Positions 24,236 to 33,103 of a DNA stretch of 35,000 bases are shown here, piece by piece. A program made the position numbers and the translations under genes. The stretch spans positions 1 through 35,000 of the forward strand of contig JBDRFZ010000046.1 of the NCBI GenBank assembly GCA_043818395.1, in the 5' to 3' direction. The DNA comes from JBDRFZ01 sp043818395 (GTDB taxonomy: Bacteria; Patescibacteriota; Patescibacteriia; 2-12-FULL-60-25). The notes beneath the pieces are model-generated. The model searched no databases and was not told the DNA's origin. It was given only the letters and a program-made list of their open reading frames with translations. The stretch's first letter is position 1. Every line of letters starts with the position of its first letter.

Positions 24236-24309
24236 TGGCAGGGGCTGTAGGAATCGAACCTACGTCGCTGGTTTTGGAGACCAGCGTCCTACCATTGAAC
24301 GAAGCCCCC
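24236..24309 (-). tRNA. tRNA-Trp (CCA)
   Basis: 74-nt cloverleaf with encoded CCA. The acceptor is GGGGGCT/AGCCCCT with discriminator G; the anticodon stem is CGCTGG-type with loop CTCCAAA (anticodon CCA); the T arm is GTAGG-TTCGATT-CCTAC. Its last 11 bases (TGGCAGGGGCT on the plus strand) recur at 21717 and 22452. Confidence 0.93.
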
Positions 24310-24328
24310 GTGGCTATTTCGTGGCGTG

Positions 24329-24357
24329 AGAATAACATCGAAATTCAAAAAACACAA
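24329..24357 (-). promoter_or_regulatory. Promoter of tRNA-Trp
   Basis: On the minus strand a -35 TTGTGT (24352-24357), a 17-bp spacer and an extended -10 TGtTATTCT (core 24329-24334). The predicted start is about 12 bases before the tRNA. The -10 equals that of tRNA-Glu. Confidence 0.65.
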
Positions 24358-24484
24358 GCCTTTTACCTTCAAAAAGCGAATTAATATTAAGCTATTTTTC
24401 GCAGGATCGATCAATATACCGATTGACAATCGTCTGGATATAAGCTAGCTTTTACAGACTGTACCTTTGAAAGGGGTAGGCGTG

Positions 24485-25234
24485 ATGTATCCGATAAACG
24501 CAAATATGTTCGGCGAGTTGACGGAGACCGAGAGGTTGTTTATACAGCCCGAAAAACATCCATGGGATGCATTAGCCGATATGATAGACTTCATGCAAGC
24601 TCGTGCGGGTATCAGGAGATCTGCTGACGTACAGATGCCGACCGAGATCTGGCCTGAAGGTCTCGCGACCTTTAACGAACGAGACGATGACTTCAATTCT
24701 CCGGCACGCGGCCTGACCATCGAGAGAAGGGTCCATGTAAAAGGGGGCGAGGGACTCAGAAGCGACCAGACCGTGTATATCCGCGGTCCTGTGATTTTGG
24801 GAAAAGACGTCAAGCTCCGTCAAGGTGCCGTAATAATCGGTCCTGCCTATATCGGTGATGGTGTCACGATCGGGCAACATTGTCGCGTAAAAAGAAGCAT
24901 AATCCGTCGTGGTACTGAAATTGAGTTTTCTACCTCAGTATGTCACTGCGTACTCGGCAGAAACGTTTTCGTGGAGGCGAATTCTGTCATGGGAGATAAG
25001 CTACTCGAGGACAAGGAAGTGACCTTCTTGTTGATAGATGGCAAGGCCATAGAAACCTTCATGTCTCGACTTGGGCTTATGGCGGGTGACGAGTCTCGGA
25101 TTGGCGGCGGGTCAGTGTTTGTGCCCGGAGTGCTTCTGCCTCCCAGAACCAATATCCTGCCCGGTACGCGTATTATTCGATCCGGTGAAGTCAGTTCACC
25201 TTCATTTCCCGACCCTAGTCGGTTCGTGGGTTAG
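24485..25234 (+). CDS. Left-handed beta-helix (hexapeptide-repeat) protein
   Basis: 249 residues. The C-terminal two-thirds is a hexapeptide-repeat helix: 'VYIRGPVILGKDVKLRQG', 'AYIGDGVTIGQHCRVKRS', 'TEIEFSTSV', 'NVFVEANSVMGD', as in GlmU C-domains and nucleotidyltransferase-linked acyltransferases. The first ~70 residues ('YPINANMFGELTETERLFI') have no nucleotidyltransferase signature, so the protein may be a stand-alone acetyltransferase-like or a partner subunit. Substrate is unknown. I choose the ATG at 24485 because AAAGGGG lies upstream as a ribosome site; a GTG at 24482 is possible. TTGACA at 24423 with TAGCTT at 24446 (17 bp apart) is a weak promoter candidate. Confidence 0.8.
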   Translation: MYPINANMFGELTETERLFIQPEKHPWDALADMIDFMQARAGIRRSADVQMPTEIWPEGLATFNERDDDFNSPARGLTIERRVHVKGGEGLRSDQTVYIRGPVILGKDVKLRQGAVIIGPAYIGDGVTIGQHCRVKRSIIRRGTEIEFSTSVCHCVLGRNVFVEANSVMGDKLLEDKEVTFLLIDGKAIETFMSRLGLMAGDESRIGGGSVFVPGVLLPPRTNILPGTRIIRSGEVSSPSFPDPSRFVG

Positions 25235-25259
25235 ATTGCCTTGAACTGCATTATCTCAC

Positions 25260-25301
25260 CACCCGGTTTTCAGCTCCAAGATGCTGAGCCGGGTGTTTTT
25301 T
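25260..25301 (+). terminator. Rho-independent terminator
   Basis: CACCCGG...CAGC pairs with GCTG...CCGGGTG around an 8-base loop (an internal bulge separates the two stem parts), followed by a run of six T. It closes the beta-helix gene. Confidence 0.85.
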
Positions 25302-25304
25302 ATA

Positions 25305-25313
25305 TGCTAATAT
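25305..25313 (+). promoter_or_regulatory. Extended -10, probably leaderless start
   Basis: TG-C-TAATAT is followed by six bases and the GTG at 25320, directly after the terminator. There is no Shine-Dalgarno. This is the same geometry as the element at 14376-14384. Confidence 0.55.
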
Positions 25314-25319
25314 CTTATT

Positions 25320-26075
25320 GTGGAATTTTTAGTCTTCGGTCTAAAACAAGCTCGGGCCTGTATTTTTGCAGGGCTATTTTTTGTACTTCTTTTTAGTTCC
25401 CGCTTCATACCTCTTGGCCCCATTGCTCGTTATGATTTTATTTTTATCGTTTCTTTGATAATTCAAGCTGTTTTGTATTACACAAAAATCGAAACCAAAG
25501 ATGAAATAAAAACCATAGCGCTTTTTCATATCCTGGGTTTGGTTTTGGAAATGTATAAAACAGATCCGCGGATCGGCTCTTGGATGTATCCGGAAGCCGG
25601 AATCTTTAAAATTCACAACGTACCGCTTTACAGTGGTTTCATGTATGCGGCGGTCGGCAGTTATATAAGTCAGGCCTGGCGGATAATGAAATTACGACTC
25701 GTCGGCACAATAAATTATTTTTCCGCAGGATTTCTGGCTATTTTGATTTATGTAAATTTTTTTACCAACCATTTTATTTACGATTTTCGCTGGTTTCTTG
25801 TACCACTGGTTTTCATAATCTATCGGCGTGTATGGGTTGAATTTACGATTACGAAAAAAATTCGTCGTATGCCGCTGTTTGTTTCTTTTTTGCTTATCGC
25901 TTTTTTCATTTGGATCGCAGAAAATATTTCGACCTATCTCGGGGCCTGGAAATATCCGTATCAGCTCACGACTTGGAACATGGTTTCTCTTCACAAAGTG
26001 ACTTCTTGGTATTTGTTGGTGATTATTAGCTTTATTCTTATTGCTAATTTGAAACACATGAAAGAAAACAGATGA
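25320..26075 (+). CDS. DUF817 family integral membrane protein
   Basis: 251 residues with about seven to eight hydrophobic helices. Conserved-looking charged or aromatic motifs between helices match DUF817 (YoaT) proteins: 'LEMYKTDPRIGSWMYPE', 'PLYSGFMYAAVGSYI', 'TNHFIYDFRWFL' and 'AENISTYLGAWKYP'. The function of the family is unknown. The GTG start follows an extended -10 without a leader. The gene ends 48 bp before the helicase gene. Confidence 0.85.
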   Translation: MEFLVFGLKQARACIFAGLFFVLLFSSRFIPLGPIARYDFIFIVSLIIQAVLYYTKIETKDEIKTIALFHILGLVLEMYKTDPRIGSWMYPEAGIFKIHNVPLYSGFMYAAVGSYISQAWRIMKLRLVGTINYFSAGFLAILIYVNFFTNHFIYDFRWFLVPLVFIIYRRVWVEFTITKKIRRMPLFVSFLLIAFFIWIAENISTYLGAWKYPYQLTTWNMVSLHKVTSWYLLVIISFILIANLKHMKENR

Positions 26076-26123
26076 CCGGTCTTGACGTGACCTTTTTTAA
26101 AATTACCTATACACTGCCGATAT

Positions 26124-27338
26124 ATGGCAATGACTACCCCCTTAGAACCTGGTTTTTACGGTCTCGGTATAGCGCCTAGATTGCTCGAGATACTGTGGAA
26201 ATTAAAATTTAAAACACCCACTCCGATCCAAGCGCAGGCTATTCCGGTGGCTATAGAAGGAAAAGATTTGATAGGTGTGGCACAGACCGGTACGGGCAAG
26301 ACGCTGGCTTTCGGTATTCCTTTGATACAGCGTTTGTCTCAATTTAAAGGCAGGGGATTGGTTGTTCTGCCAACGCGTGAATTAGCCTTGCAGGCCGAAG
26401 AGGTTTTTCGAACCATCGGGCGACAGATTAATTTGCGAACAGCTGTATTGATTGGTGGAGCATCCATGAAGATGCAGCTCGATATGTTGCGCCGAAATCC
26501 GCATGTAATCATCGCGACACCCGGGCGCTTAAATGATCATTTGGAACAGAAGACAGTAAATTTACGTGATGTCCATATTTTGGTTTTAGACGAAGCTGAT
26601 CGTATGTTAGACATGGGTTTTGCTCCGCAGATCAAGCGCATCATGCAGCATCTGCCGGCCGAGCGTCAGACCATGCTTTTTTCCGCCACCATGCCTGCAG
26701 AGATCGTCGGGCTCGCCAGTAAGTTCATGAAACTACCGGTCCAGATAGAAATAGCACGATCCGGGACAGCTGCAGAAAATGTCACGCAAGAGCTTTATGT
26801 GGTTAATAAGGAAGACAAGGCAAAGCTATTGGATCAAATATTGGTACAACGTCGCGGATCGGTTTTGGTTTTTACTCGTACCAAGCATGGTGCAAAAAAA
26901 GTCGCTCGATCTCTCCGTATGTCGGGCATTTCTTCGGCTGAGATTCATTCTAACCGTTCTCTTTCCCAAAGACGCGAAGCACTCGACGGTTTTAAGAGCG
27001 GAAAATACCGCGTGCTGGTGGCGACTGACATCGCGGCCCGCGGTTTGGATGTCAAAGATATTGAGCTGGTCGTGAATTATGACTTGCCCGAACAAGCTGA
27101 AGATTACGTGCACCGCATTGGACGCACCGGACGCGCCGGTGCATCTGGATATGCTATCTCGATCGCAACTCCTGACCAGCGAAAAGAAGTCGAGGCTATT
27201 GAACGACTAACCAGATCCAGATTACCGATATCAAAATTAACTGGAGTACCTGAACCGAGATCGGGTGCTTATTCTGAGCCAAGAACCACGCACCCGGGAG
27301 CGGGGCATAGGCGAAGTTTCAGGCGCCGAAGACCATAG
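26124..27338 (+). CDS. DEAD-box RNA helicase (RhlE-like)
   Basis: ATP-dependent RNA helicase likely acting in ribosome assembly or RNA turnover. The 404 residues carry the full set: Q motif (TPTPIQAQAIP), motif I AQTGTGKT (53-60), PTREL, TPGR, DEAD (156-159), SAT (187-189), 'VFTRTKHGAKKVA', 'ARGLDV' and HRIGRTGRAG (330-339). The short tail after ~385 is Arg-rich ('HRRSFRRRRP'), as in RhlE-type proteins that bind RNA. There is no Shine-Dalgarno. The stop is TAG. Confidence 0.95.
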   Translation: MAMTTPLEPGFYGLGIAPRLLEILWKLKFKTPTPIQAQAIPVAIEGKDLIGVAQTGTGKTLAFGIPLIQRLSQFKGRGLVVLPTRELALQAEEVFRTIGRQINLRTAVLIGGASMKMQLDMLRRNPHVIIATPGRLNDHLEQKTVNLRDVHILVLDEADRMLDMGFAPQIKRIMQHLPAERQTMLFSATMPAEIVGLASKFMKLPVQIEIARSGTAAENVTQELYVVNKEDKAKLLDQILVQRRGSVLVFTRTKHGAKKVARSLRMSGISSAEIHSNRSLSQRREALDGFKSGKYRVLVATDIAARGLDVKDIELVVNYDLPEQAEDYVHRIGRTGRAGASGYAISIATPDQRKEVEAIERLTRSRLPISKLTGVPEPRSGAYSEPRTTHPGAGHRRSFRRRRP

Positions 27339-27365
27339 TAATTCATTGCCCTGATTTGTTTTTTT

Positions 27366-27770
27366 GTGACTAAGCCAACTAAAAAATCCGGCGCTATTAT
27401 TTTTCGCGAATCTGTACGCGGGTTGGAATTTCTTTTAATCTATCGCGCTTTCCGCCATGATTGGAGTTTTCCTAAAGGGCACATAGATCCAGGTGAGGAT
27501 GAGGGGATGGCTATGAGGCGCGAAGTCAAAGAGGAAACGGGTTTGGAAATAAAAATTGACAAGCGTTTGGATGATTTTAAATACGTGACAACAGAGGGCG
27601 AGTCAATAGAGGTCGCTATGTATTTGGTCACACCGATCGATCATAAGCAAAAAGAAAGGCCGGAATACGATGGTGACAAGGTCGTTTGGGTTACAAGGCA
27701 GGAAGTGGAAAAAATGCTAAGTTATGCCAATCTTAAATATTATTTTCAAAGTTTGCAGAAGATTTTATGA
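27366..27770 (+). CDS. NUDIX hydrolase
   Basis: 134-residue NUDIX protein. The box runs GHIDPGEDEGMAMRREVKEE (residues 38-57), matching Gx5Ex7REUxEE, so pyrophosphohydrolase activity is likely. 'GAIIFRESVRGLEFLLIYR' at the front and the short length resemble diadenosine-polyphosphate or (di)nucleotide hydrolases, but substrate is not readable. It starts with GTG at 27366. Its TGA overlaps the ATG of the ABC ATPase gene (ATGA). Confidence 0.92.
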   Translation: MTKPTKKSGAIIFRESVRGLEFLLIYRAFRHDWSFPKGHIDPGEDEGMAMRREVKEETGLEIKIDKRLDDFKYVTTEGESIEVAMYLVTPIDHKQKERPEYDGDKVVWVTRQEVEKMLSYANLKYYFQSLQKIL

Positions 27771-28558
27771 GCATAATTAAAGTAAATAACCTGACCAAGA
27801 AATTCCACGAGGTTACGGCCGTAGACAATATTTCATTCGAAGTCGCGGAAGGCGAGATTTTTGCGTTTCTCGGTCCAAACGGTGCGGGTAAAAGTACAAC
27901 CATAAAAATGTTGACTACGCTTTTACATCCAACCTCGGGTACGCTTAAGCTGAACGGTTTTAATCCGGTTACCGATCCTTCTGACGTACGCCGCTCATTC
28001 GGCATCGTCTTTCAGGATCCCAGTCTGGATGACGAACTGACGGCCTGGGAAAATATGGAGTTCCATGGCGTACTTTATGACATAGAAAAAAAATTACGCC
28101 GTGAGCGCATTAAACAGCTTCTTGAATATGTGGAGCTTTGGGATCGTAAGGATGATTTGGTAAAGCATTTTTCCGGGGGTATGAAGCGGCGTCTGGAAAT
28201 TGCCCGCGGTTTATTGCATCATCCGAAAATTCTTTTTTTGGATGAACCAACCTTGGGTCTAGATCCGCAAACGCGTAATCATGTCTGGACGTATGTCCAG
28301 GAACTTAATAAGAGCGAGGGGATTACGGTTTTTTTTACTACCCACTATATGCAAGAAGCAGAACGCGCCGCTAAGCGTATAGCTATCATAGACCACGGAA
28401 AGATCATTGCCTCCGGCTCCGCAGATGAACTTAAAAACAAAACACAGACTTCTTCCCTGGAAGACGCCTTTCTTTCGCTTACCGGCGATATGATTCGTGA
28501 AGAAGCGGGGACATCGCTGGATAATATGCGTAGTCGAATGCGTGTCTATAAAAGATAG
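27767..28558 (+). CDS. ABC transporter ATP-binding protein (DrrA-like)
   Basis: Nucleotide-binding subunit of an ABC-2 type exporter. The 263 residues show Walker A GPNGAGKST (36-44), Q-loop 'VFQDPSLDDELT' (81-92), signature FSGGM (135-139), Walker B LFLDEPT (156-162) and the H-loop 'FTTHYM'. 'LGLDPQTRNHVW' and the C-terminal 'TSSLEDAFLSLTG' are typical of daunorubicin-resistance DrrA-like ATPases. Its permease follows 4 bp downstream. Cargo is unknown; drugs, lipids or polysaccharides are all possible. Confidence 0.94.
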   Translation: MSIIKVNNLTKKFHEVTAVDNISFEVAEGEIFAFLGPNGAGKSTTIKMLTTLLHPTSGTLKLNGFNPVTDPSDVRRSFGIVFQDPSLDDELTAWENMEFHGVLYDIEKKLRRERIKQLLEYVELWDRKDDLVKHFSGGMKRRLEIARGLLHHPKILFLDEPTLGLDPQTRNHVWTYVQELNKSEGITVFFTTHYMQEAERAAKRIAIIDHGKIIASGSADELKNKTQTSSLEDAFLSLTGDMIREEAGTSLDNMRSRMRVYKR

Positions 28559-28562
28559 CAAT

Positions 28563-29309
28563 ATGAATACAATATATATCCTTTGGATAAGGCAACTAAA
28601 GAGATTCATTAGATCTAAATCCAGAATTATAGGTTCGTTAGGTCAGCCTGTACTTTTCTTGTTGGCGTTGGGTTACGGTTTTGGACCTGTATTTCAAAAA
28701 GCCGGTGAAGGTAGTTATTTGCAGTTTTTAGCTCCAGGCGTAATCGGCATGAGTATAATTTTTACCGCCATATTTTCGGGCATGGAAATAATCTGGGACC
28801 GTCAGTTCGGATTTTTAAAAGAGACGTTAGTGGCACCTGTATCAAGATTGAATATCATGATCGGACGTACGCTTGGCGGCGCCACGGTAGCCACGATCCA
28901 GGGAGCGATTGTATTTTGCATCTCGCTTTTAGCGGGATTTCGTCCTTACCACTGGACATCTGTACCGCTAGCCCTCCTAGCCATGAGTTTAATAGCGCTA
29001 TTATTTACGGCTTTTGGTACAGCTATAGCTTCACGCATGCAGGATATGCACGGTTTTCAACTGGTCATAAATTTTTTAGTCATGCCGCTTTTCTTTCTTT
29101 CCGGTTCACTATTCCCTCTGCAAGGATTGCCGGTCGCTATTTATATAGTCGCCAGTCTTGATCCGCTGACGTACGGCGTGGATGCGCTTCGTGGGGCACT
29201 AACCAATACCGGACATTTTAATCTGTCATTTGATTTTTTAGTGCTAACTCTTGTTACGGCGACCTTCCTGGTTATAGGGAGTTGGTTATTTTCTAAGATT
29301 GAAGTGTAA
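28563..29309 (+). CDS. ABC-2 type permease (DrrB-like)
   Basis: 248 residues from the ATG at 28563 (the frame is open upstream inside the ATPase gene). Six hydrophobic helices; 'YLQFLAPGVIGMSIIFTAIFSG' and the 'FGFLKETLVAPVSRLNIMIG' loop are hallmarks of DrrB/ABC-2 permeases, as is 'PLFFLSGSLFPLQGLP' before the last helices. It forms an exporter with the ATPase just upstream. It ends two bases before the convergent queH stop. Confidence 0.93.
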   Translation: MNTIYILWIRQLKRFIRSKSRIIGSLGQPVLFLLALGYGFGPVFQKAGEGSYLQFLAPGVIGMSIIFTAIFSGMEIIWDRQFGFLKETLVAPVSRLNIMIGRTLGGATVATIQGAIVFCISLLAGFRPYHWTSVPLALLAMSLIALLFTAFGTAIASRMQDMHGFQLVINFLVMPLFFLSGSLFPLQGLPVAIYIVASLDPLTYGVDALRGALTNTGHFNLSFDFLVLTLVTATFLVIGSWLFSKIEV

Positions 29310-29311
29310 AT

Positions 29312-29872
29312 TTAATCGGAACGCATTAAACTTTTTTTAATGGCGGAATATACACATCCGCAATAATTCTGGCGGTAAATTTTAGCTTCAACTGCGCGTT
29401 TTTGCGAGATGGCTTCGCCGTTATTTTTTTTCCAATCCTTGCCTACAAACTCGAGGTCGTACTTTTGTGAAAGATGTTCGCCGATTTCGTTGATCATGAG
29501 AACGTTTTTACGGCGGCTGACAGATAACGTAGTAGCCACTGCGTCAAAACCATTCACCACAGCAAAAGAAAAAGTTTTATCCAATCTGAAAAATATGCAG
29601 GTCTTACAACGATGGCCATTTTCCTCTTCTTTCCATAAGCCGCGGACAGCCTTAAACCACGAAGGTGGATCGTATGAGGCTTCGATAAAAGGGAGGTCAA
29701 ACGAATGGGCCATGGTCCTGGCGGCTTCGAGTCGTCTGAAGTATTCTGCCTGCGGGTAGATGTTGGAATTTTCGTAGTAGATAGTTACTTCATAATCCGG
29801 TACCAGAAGTTCCGGAACATATGCGCTACATACACCGCAGCAGGCGTGCAGAAGTAATTTTGGCTTGATCAT
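29312..29872 (-). CDS. queH: Epoxyqueuosine reductase QueH
   Basis: Non-cobalamin epoxyqueuosine reductase (formerly DUF208), the last step of queuosine tRNA modification, replacing QueG. The 186 residues hold the expected Cys pairs for iron-sulfur binding: HACCGVC (Cys 11, 12, 15), RCKTC (Cys 89, 92) and YCGCVYS (Cys 171, 173), plus 'YYENSNIYPQAEY' and 'TTLSVSRRK'. Other queuosine genes are not in the window, so the organism may salvage the precursor or encode the pathway elsewhere. Confidence 0.94.
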   Translation of the reverse strand: MIKPKLLLHACCGVCSAYVPELLVPDYEVTIYYENSNIYPQAEYFRRLEAARTMAHSFDLPFIEASYDPPSWFKAVRGLWKEEENGHRCKTCIFFRLDKTFSFAVVNGFDAVATTLSVSRRKNVLMINEIGEHLSQKYDLEFVGKDWKKNNGEAISQKRAVEAKIYRQNYCGCVYSAIKKSLMRSD

Positions 29873-29910
29873 ACAAAGAAGTTACCAATTAGCCGTCGGT
29901 ATTTCAAGCT

Positions 29911-29919
29911 TGATATAAT
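29911..29919 (+). promoter_or_regulatory. Extended -10 promoter (TGaTATAAT)
   Basis: A consensus TATAAT with an upstream TG, about 100 bases before the P-type ATPase start. A second -10-like TATACT lies at 30013-30018, eight bases before the GTG, and could give a near-leaderless transcript. Confidence 0.55.
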
Positions 29920-30026
29920 GGCAGTTGATATAGAGTCCCTGGATCGAAAATTCACGTGCGTCAAAATTATCTTATTTTAAAAAATTATTTAATCATAAGC
30001 CGTAGAAGGCGATATACTATATTTTT

Positions 30027-31850
30027 GTGAAAATAAAAAATATTTTTATTCCACCCGGCCGGGAATATGCTTGTATAGCAATTATATTTGTTGGATTTTT
30101 AGTAAGTGCTTTATTTGATAAGAAGGCGCTTTTTTTAATAGTCGTTGCCGTTATTGCGATTTTACCTACAGCCTGGGAAGCATTTTTATCTATCAGTAAG
30201 TTACGAATCAGTATTGATGTTTTTAATATGGCCGCGGTCATTATTTCGGCTGCGACCGGTGAATTTCGATCGACCGGTTTCATCGCCCTCATGCTTTCTT
30301 TTGCGCGGCTTTTGGAGGCCTATACGGCGTCGCGTACAAAAAACGCCATCCAGGAAATATTGAAATTAAAACCTCTCAAAGCGGAACGCGAAATTGATGG
30401 CCGGCTCGAGGAAATTGACGTAGACGATGTGAAGCAAGGGGATATTATACTTATAAAAATCGGGCAACGAGCGCCGGTTGACGGTGTAGTGGTTTTTGGT
30501 GTGTCGTTCGTAAACGAGTCTTCGGTCACGGGGGAATCGCGGCTTTTGGAAAAAGTTATCGGTGATGAGGTCTTGAGTTCTACCTTGGTCGAATCAGGGT
30601 TAATGAAAATAAAGGCTACAAGAGTAGGTAAAGATTCCACAATCGAACGCATGGCCCAACTTATGCGGGAAGCGGCTCAGAATAAATCACGATCCGAAAA
30701 GATGGCGGATAAATTCGCCGGAGCTTTTTTGCCATTGGTAGCCTTTTTGGGTTTGGCTGTTTATCTCGTCACTAAGAATCTAAGTATGACTGCCGCTCTT
30801 TTTCTTGTAGCTTGCGCTGATGATATGGCTGTGGCCATACCTCTCGCTATGACGGCATCGCTTGGGCAGGCAGCTAGACGTGGCGTGATTATAAAAGGCG
30901 GGGAATGGCTTGATGTGCTTTCAAAAATTAAAACGTTAATTTTAGATAAAACCGGAACCCTGACTTATGGTTCGTTATCCATAAAAAATGTTGAAGTTAC
31001 GAAAGATGTTGACGAGAACTTGTTTTGGAAGCTTGTGGCTGCAGCAGAAAAGTTTTCAGAACATCCGGTTGGTAAAATGGTCTATCGGGAAGCCGCTAAA
31101 AGATTTCATGAAGTACCGGATCCGGACGACTTTAAGGTCTGGAAAGGCAGTGGAGTTTGGGCTAGGCTTGGTAGCGATGAAATCGTAACCGGCAGTTTGA
31201 ATATCGTTAAAGATTTGAATTTAAAACTGCCGGTTTCAATAGAAAAAACGATTTCATCCTTTTATGTTTTTATCAACAAGCAATACGCCGGAACGATTAC
31301 CGTAGCTGATCAGCCGAGAAAGGAAGCTGCCGAAAGTCTCAAGCAATTGTCGACCATCGGAGTCGGGAGAATTATTATGTTAACCGGCGATGATCAGGAA
31401 ACCGCCAAACAAATCGCTTCAGGTTTAGGGATAACTGAATTCAAAGCCTCTTTGAAACCGGAGCAAAAGTTGAAGTTTTTAGAACAGCTGGTTAAAAGCG
31501 ACGGAACGATCGGTATGGTTGGCGATGGTATAAATGATGCACCCGTCTTGGCGCGTGCCGATGTCGGTATCGCTATGGGTGGTGGAGGCACGGCGGTTGC
31601 AGTCGAAGCGGCGGATGTCGTAATTCTGACCGATGATTTATCGCGTATTCCGGAGATGATCAAATTAGGCCGACGTACTCTCTCGGTTATCCATTATGAT
31701 GTCGCTATTTGGCTCGTTAGTAATTTTGTAGGATTCGCTTTGGTCTTGACGGGAATCGCGGGTCCGGCTTTCGCTGCTTTCTATAATTTCGCCACTGATT
31801 TTTTCCCTCTAATAAATTCAACCAGGCTTTTTCGAAGAAGAAAAAATTAA
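30027..31850 (+). CDS. P-type ATPase, P1B-like but without CPC motif
   Basis: 607-residue cation pump. Present are TGES (168-171), the phosphorylation motif DKTGT (D307), the heavy-metal-type SEHP (His346-Pro347), and GDGINDAP (499-506) of the hinge. The overall layout (few N-terminal helices, short cytoplasmic loops, KGGEWLD before DKTGT) is P1B-like. However, the membrane metal-binding motif that should read CPC/CPH is ACADDMAVAIP (C263-A-D-D266), and there is no N-terminal metal-binding domain. The ion is therefore unclear; an acidic site could favour a different cation from Cu or Zn. The start is GTG at 30027. Confidence 0.9.
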   Translation: MKIKNIFIPPGREYACIAIIFVGFLVSALFDKKALFLIVVAVIAILPTAWEAFLSISKLRISIDVFNMAAVIISAATGEFRSTGFIALMLSFARLLEAYTASRTKNAIQEILKLKPLKAEREIDGRLEEIDVDDVKQGDIILIKIGQRAPVDGVVVFGVSFVNESSVTGESRLLEKVIGDEVLSSTLVESGLMKIKATRVGKDSTIERMAQLMREAAQNKSRSEKMADKFAGAFLPLVAFLGLAVYLVTKNLSMTAALFLVACADDMAVAIPLAMTASLGQAARRGVIIKGGEWLDVLSKIKTLILDKTGTLTYGSLSIKNVEVTKDVDENLFWKLVAAAEKFSEHPVGKMVYREAAKRFHEVPDPDDFKVWKGSGVWARLGSDEIVTGSLNIVKDLNLKLPVSIEKTISSFYVFINKQYAGTITVADQPRKEAAESLKQLSTIGVGRIIMLTGDDQETAKQIASGLGITEFKASLKPEQKLKFLEQLVKSDGTIGMVGDGINDAPVLARADVGIAMGGGGTAVAVEAADVVILTDDLSRIPEMIKLGRRTLSVIHYDVAIWLVSNFVGFALVLTGIAGPAFAAFYNFATDFFPLINSTRLFRRRKN

Positions 31851-31875
31851 ATTTAAAATAAATTTTTTGTAAAAA

Positions 31876-33054
31876 TTATTTTTCTTTTACAGCGAGTTGC
31901 GGCGAAGCTTTTTGTAGTAATGATATTGTAAATCGGACGATCGTTCCCAGGCCGACACAGAAGAATATGTAACCGAAAAACCAACCTATGATCGGGATCA
32001 TCATGAGCAGATAATAAACCAAGAGTCCGATGAGCAGGGTTTTCCATGACGGTTTGTTGTCTGCTTTGCGGAAAATAATTTTCCAAACCAATGCACCGAC
32101 AATGAATATGGTTATTAATTTCGCTAAGATGCAAACAAGGATAAAAACGGACAGGACTATGCAAGCCACAAAAGATCCGATGATAGTCATGAATAAAAGT
32201 ACGGTAGCGATAGGAAACAGAATCAGTGAAGCGAAACCTATAAGTAAATTAAGCCAAAAATTACGCAAGGCGTAGTCCGTACGAGCCGTTATTCCTGATT
32301 TAAATAATTTTAGACCGATTAGACCGCCAATAAACATGCAGAGAAGTGCGGCAAAGCCGATGATTGCTAAAATCGCAGTAAAAATACCTTTAGAATTTTC
32401 AGGCATTTGTTTTTTAGCAATTTCTTCATCCTTCATTTTTTCAAAAATCATATCACCCGAAATCATTGCGCCATCCGCTACTTGTGCCGGTTCTCTGGCG
32501 GTTATTTTTGCTCCCTGCATCAGTTCGGCTGTGCTGGTCAGAATTACTTTTTCGGCGTTTACAATTATCGGCCCTTCAAATTTACCGGATAAAGTGATTT
32601 CACCGCCGTTGATCAATGCTTTGCCTTTGAAAACGCCATCAAGTTGCGCGGCGCCTGTTCCGGTCATGATATCTCCGTAAACGACCGTGTCCGGCTTGGT
32701 ACGTAAAAAACCTCCAGCCGCAAAAAGATCACCTGAGATGTTTGCATCTACATTAAGAAAGCCTCCAGCTATACGCACATCTTGTGCGTTTCCGGTTACT
32801 TCGATCATGCCGCCGGCTGAATGGATGTCACCCGTTGAACTTGCGCCGATCGAGATATTTCCACCGGCTGCGTTTATGTCGCCGTTCACATCGCCCTTTA
32901 CCGTGATCATGCCGCCGGAGACATAAACGTTTTCAGTGATCGGCGTATTCCCTCCCAGATCCACACTATCGCCACTTTTGAATATAGCCGCATTCGCAGG
33001 TAAAGCAATAGTTAATAAACCAAGTACTGAAAGAATCGCGATTTTATTGTTCAT
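31876..33054 (-). CDS. Exported bactofilin-like beta protein with membrane domain
   Basis: 392 residues from the ATG at 33054 (a TTG at 33063 is also in frame). Signal peptide to ~20 (ends 'ANA'), then ~180 residues of short repeats rich in Gly, Val, Ile, Asp ('GGMITVKGDVNGDINAAGG', 'GGMIEVTG', 'GGFLNVDANISGDLFAAGG') that predict a bactofilin-type right-handed beta-solenoid. The C-terminal ~170 residues hold four or more membrane helices. Similar 'polymer-forming' membrane proteins are frequent in Patescibacteria. It probably forms or anchors a surface or periplasmic filament; the exact role is unknown. It is convergent with the P-type ATPase and divergent from the SH3 gene. Confidence 0.85.
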   Translation of the reverse strand: MNNKIAILSVLGLLTIALPANAAIFKSGDSVDLGGNTPITENVYVSGGMITVKGDVNGDINAAGGNISIGASSTGDIHSAGGMIEVTGNAQDVRIAGGFLNVDANISGDLFAAGGFLRTKPDTVVYGDIMTGTGAAQLDGVFKGKALINGGEITLSGKFEGPIIVNAEKVILTSTAELMQGAKITAREPAQVADGAMISGDMIFEKMKDEEIAKKQMPENSKGIFTAILAIIGFAALLCMFIGGLIGLKLFKSGITARTDYALRNFWLNLLIGFASLILFPIATVLLFMTIIGSFVACIVLSVFILVCILAKLITIFIVGALVWKIIFRKADNKPSWKTLLIGLLVYYLLMMIPIIGWFFGYIFFCVGLGTIVRFTISLLQKASPQLAVKEK

Positions 33055-33103
33055 ATTAAGCAAAAAATACCATATTATGACCTTTTTGTATAATTAGCAG
33101 AGG

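Noticed and set aside
24144..24338. Reading frame across tRNA-Trp
   Set aside because: It is the tRNA gene and its terminator read as protein.
32336..32926. Plus-strand frames over the bactofilin-like gene
   Set aside because: Pro/Ile/Ser-rich antisense of a repetitive beta protein.
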